Assembly (NCBI GenBank): GCA_023422835.1
Contig: JAFAGI010000012.1
Location: forward strand, 310,001-374,000
Source of the DNA: Bacteroidota bacterium
GTDB taxonomy: Bacteria > Bacteroidota > Bacteroidia > Chitinophagales > Chitinophagaceae
Length of the DNA: 64,000 bases
Direction: 5' to 3'
A program made the position numbers and the translations under genes. Of the stretch, positions 61,900-64,000 are shown piece by piece (the first letter of the stretch is position 1; each line of letters starts with the position of its first letter). The notes beneath the pieces were generated by a model. That model did not search any database. It saw nothing but the letters and a program-made list of their open reading frames with translations, and was not told the origin of the DNA.

Positions 61900-62865
61900 C
61901 TACGATGATGCGGCTGATCTGTGGTTAAAAATTTTCTGTGAAATTTGTTTATCTGCTGCTAACTGTTCCTTGAGTGCCTCAAGCCCAGAAAATTTTTGTT
62001 CGTGACGTATAAAACTGATTACTTCTACATGCACTGTGCTTCCGTAAATATTTTCATCAAAATCAAATATGTTCACCTCAATTATCCTGTTAATTCCGTC
62101 GACGGTAGGCCTAACGCCAATATTCATCATGCCTGTACAGCTGCTGAATTTCATTGAGCCATCAGCGCTGTGCACGCTTGCTCTTACAGCATATACCCCG
62201 TTGGAAGGAATCAGCTTTTCAGGATTTTCTATGGAGAGATTTGCCGTGGGATAGCCAATTGTTCTGCCAAGCTGGTTACCTTTTACTACCTTACCTTCAA
62301 AAAAATACGGGTAGCCAAGCAATTCATTAGCAATGGCTATATCGCCGCACAATACGGCATTCCTGATCTTGGTGGAACTTACTGTAACATGATGTACCAC
62401 CTCTGCATTGATTTCCATTACATCAAAGCCTAATTCCCTGCCCGCTTCTTGAAGCATCAAGTAATTCCCCTGCCTGCCTTTACCAAACCGATGATCGTAA
62501 CCGATGATGATACAGGAAGGATGAATTTTTTCGAACAAAAAATCTTTTACATATTCCCAGGCTGTCTGGCCTGCAAATTTTTCATTAAAATCCACAACAA
62601 TCAAATGATCAATGCCAGCATTTTCCAGCAGTTTTATTTTTTCCTGAAGCGTAGTAATGACGGGCACTGCAATGTGGTGTTGTAAAAAATTCCTCGGGTG
62701 CGGGTAAAATGTAATGATCACCGTTTCTCCGTTCCGCTCCTCTGCTTCTGTTTTTAATTGCTCAATGATCTTGCGGTGCCCCAGGTGCACACCATCAAAA
62801 GTACCGATAGTAACAACAGCGTTTTTAAAAACCGGCAACGCTTCTATATCGTAAAAAACATTCAT
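61900..62865 (-). CDS. ribF: Bifunctional riboflavin kinase / FAD synthetase
   Basis: Makes FMN and then FAD from riboflavin. The N-terminal nucleotidyltransferase has IGTFDGVHLGHRKII with the HxGH motif, and YDHRFGKGRQGN. The C-terminal riboflavin kinase has GRTIGYPTANLSIE, with the PTAN motif, and NIGVRPT. ATG 62865 is the choice: the -7 box TATATTTG at 62878-62871 lies directly upstream, and a start at 62988 would add a 41-residue hydrophobic stretch that is not part of RibF. The length is 321 aa. Confidence 0.95.
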   Translation of the reverse strand: MNVFYDIEALPVFKNAVVTIGTFDGVHLGHRKIIEQLKTEAEERNGETVIITFYPHPRNFLQHHIAVPVITTLQEKIKLLENAGIDHLIVVDFNEKFAGQTAWEYVKDFLFEKIHPSCIIIGYDHRFGKGRQGNYLMLQEAGRELGFDVMEINAEVVHHVTVSSTKIRNAVLCGDIAIANELLGYPYFFEGKVVKGNQLGRTIGYPTANLSIENPEKLIPSNGVYAVRASVHSADGSMKFSSCTGMMNIGVRPTVDGINRIIEVNIFDFDENIYGSTVHVEVISFIRHEQKFSGLEALKEQLAADKQISQKIFNHRSAASS

Positions 62866-62870
62866 GGTTA

Positions 62871-62878
62871 CAAATATA
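62871..62878 (-). promoter_or_regulatory. -7 box of ribF
   Basis: TATATTTG on the minus strand fits TAnnTTTG, five bases before the ribF ATG, giving a very short leader. No clear -33. Confidence 0.4.
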
Positions 62879-62961
62879 ACTAAGATATACCCAAAATGTG
62901 TGTTGCCTACCAAAAGGTTTGAGAAAGCTGATCTGCAATAGCTGATGCATAAAATCAGCAT

Positions 62962-62985
62962 AAAAAAACTGCCACAAAACGGCAG
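62962..62985 (-). terminator. Terminator after the 210-aa outer-membrane gene
   Basis: On the minus strand CTGCC and GGCAG form a five-pair stem around GTTTTGT, followed by seven T. It lies 23 bp after the stop at 63008. Confidence 0.7.
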
Positions 62986-63007
62986 CACTCAAGACTATAG
63001 AAATTAT

Positions 63008-63640
63008 CTAAAAATTAATGCCGGTGCTGAATACAGGCTTCACCCTACCGTGGTTGTCCCTGTAGGGTGAGTAGGGATCTTGCAGGAGATCTACACCCAC
63101 GGAGAAATAAAATCCTACCCTGCCGCCCATGCGTTGGGCATAGCCGAGCGAGGCAATGAGGCTTTGATAGTCGTAGTTGAATTTTATTTTTTGTCCGCCG
63201 GAAATTATATTGCCATTTACCCAGGCCTGTTCAAACTGCAATTGGGCAAACACGTTGTTGATAGGGAAAGCTCTTACAAAAGGCATTATTCCAAAGTTGA
63301 ATGCCCGGCTCTTATAATCCGTTTGATTGCCATTCCAGTCGCGCGGCTTGCTGCTGTTGTATATCAGGTTCAGCCCCAGGCCTGCATCTACATAGTCGTT
63401 GAGCTTATAGCCTGCTAACGGTGAAAGCCCGAAAGCAGAACCGTAGCTGCTAAAACCGGCAACAAGACCGCCGCCAAAAAACCAGGGGGTTTGTCTCATC
63501 CCTTGAGCATCAAGCTCATCGCGCTCTTTCGCTGCCATCACTGCACGGTGATTGCCGTCAACAGCCGTATCGTACTGCCACTGCGCAAGACCTGAATAGC
63601 TGATCATTGTAAGTAATAAAATGAAGATTATTCTTTGCAT
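63008..63640 (-). CDS. Predicted outer-membrane beta-barrel protein, 210 aa
   Basis: It has a signal peptide (MQRIIFILLLTMISYSGLAQ) and strands typical of a small barrel (VGFYFSVGVDLL, VNGNIISGG, SPLAGYKLNDYVD). The C-terminus PVFSTGINF ends in Phe, the usual BamA recognition residue. No named family recognised. It is monocistronic and followed by a terminator. Confidence 0.75.
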   Translation of the reverse strand: MQRIIFILLLTMISYSGLAQWQYDTAVDGNHRAVMAAKERDELDAQGMRQTPWFFGGGLVAGFSSYGSAFGLSPLAGYKLNDYVDAGLGLNLIYNSSKPRDWNGNQTDYKSRAFNFGIMPFVRAFPINNVFAQLQFEQAWVNGNIISGGQKIKFNYDYQSLIASLGYAQRMGGRVGFYFSVGVDLLQDPYSPYRDNHGRVKPVFSTGINF

Positions 63641-63660
63641 GTGTGTTGGTTTTAGGTTGA

Positions 63661-64000
63661 TTAATCTATATCAATAACCTTGCCTGCATTAAGTATATTA
63701 TTCGGATCAAAAGCTTTTTTTATTTCACGCATCAGGCGCAAAGCAGCCTCATCAAACACGATCGGCAAGAATTCTTTCTGTATAATGCCGATACCGTGTT
63801 CTGCGCTGATAGTGCCGTTGAGGCTTTTTACCAGCCTGAAAAGTTCTTCCAGTATGGGCTTTACGGTTTCATCGCCAAAGCTGTTTGGATGGCCGTCTTT
63901 AAATATACGCACATGAATATTTCCATCGCCAGCATGGCCATAGCATACTACCTGAAAATCATATTTCTCTCCGAGCGCTTTAGCACCTTTTACCAGCTTG
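63661..64000 (-). CDS. FAD-linked oxidase, C-terminal part (GlcD/D-lactate dehydrogenase-like)
   Basis: The 112 C-terminal codons of a gene cut by the window edge. The motifs GHAGDGNIHVRIF, then TISAEHGIGIIQKEFLP, and KKAFDPNNILNAGK are the C-terminal cap of FAD-binding oxidases that oxidise D-lactate or glycolate. The FAD-binding N-terminal domain is outside. The specific substrate is not knowable from this part. Confidence 0.88.
   Translation of the reverse strand, partial: KLVKGAKALGEKYDFQVVCYGHAGDGNIHVRIFKDGHPNSFGDETVKPILEELFRLVKSLNGTISAEHGIGIIQKEFLPIVFDEAALRLMREIKKAFDPNNILNAGKVIDID

Noticed and set aside
1..64000. GGCC avoidance as evidence for the restriction system
   Set aside because: GGCC sites are plentiful outside the cassette (for example near 890 and 14160), so I see no depletion; a methylated host would not need any.
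1..64000. CRISPR arrays, prophage or insertion sequences
   Set aside because: No spaced direct repeats, integrases, transposases or phage genes are seen.

Overview
The window looks like chromosomal DNA of a Bacteroidota bacterium, most likely from the Chitinophagaceae or a close relative. The evidence is the promoter type (TTG, 19-20 bp, TAnnTTTG), A-rich translation leaders without Shine-Dalgarno sequences, a carboxypeptidase-regulatory-like outer-membrane receptor, a GH110-type beta-helix lipoprotein, DUF5606 and DUF4197 proteins, and Bacteroidota-style GyrA, PurM and RibF. About sixty genes are packed on both strands in short operons. Most are housekeeping genes.

Layout. 1-7.4 kb: a lipoprotein cut by the window edge, coaE, an exported helical-repeat protein behind a triplicated leader, gyrA, and a GYF_2-domain membrane protein. 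7.4-17.1 kb: a class A penicillin-binding protein, tRNA-Leu(UAG), a GH110-like glycosidase, an Rrf2 iron-sulfur regulator followed by a broken DUF2249 gene, a DUF4197 lipoprotein, dapF-udp, tRNA-Cys(GCA), maf and a decayed secreted-protein gene. 17.1-22.6 kb: clpC, then STAS-mutY-ubiA-like-ruvX on the opposite strand.

22.6-25.3 kb: a visibly AT-rich cassette of three overlapping genes, a HaeIII-like m5C methyltransferase, a HaeIII-family endonuclease and a Vsr-type nuclease. It is almost certainly a GGCC-specific restriction-modification system, lying between ruvX and def. 25.3-35.7 kb: def, a glycosyltransferase with no usual start codon for its conserved N-terminus, gltA, a DUF5606 protein, an alpha/beta hydrolase, an MBL/beta-CASP nuclease, apaG, a YdeI-like protein, a YbjQ-zinc ribbon protein, pcm and a YtxH protein.

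35.8-46.7 kb: an NtrC-type regulator without its DNA-binding domain, then miaA, kdtA and an amino-acid permease. On the other strand is an fsa-like aldolase, NUDIX and NadR-like kinase operon. The SRP RNA follows, then a four-gene glycosyltransferase operon that includes an alpha-1,2-fucosyltransferase-like enzyme. 46.7-64 kb: a zinc metallopeptidase, a TonB-receptor-like barrel with an Arg/Gly-rich tail, ribD-yigZ, prmC, msrA, lysA plus an MlaF-like ATPase, a small porin, a DMT transporter, a broken lipoprotein gene, threonine aldolase-DUF202-purM, ribF, an outer-membrane protein, and the C-terminus of an FAD-linked oxidase.

Together these genes cover cofactor synthesis (coaE, ribD, ribF), diaminopimelate and lysine (dapF, lysA), cell wall and LPS (PBP1A, kdtA, glycosyltransferases), and DNA maintenance (gyrA, mutY, ruvX, the restriction system). 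The accessory signals are the restriction cassette and four decayed genes. I saw no CRISPR array, insertion sequence, integrase or prophage. I found no clearly undescribed multi-gene system; the best leads are listed as findings.
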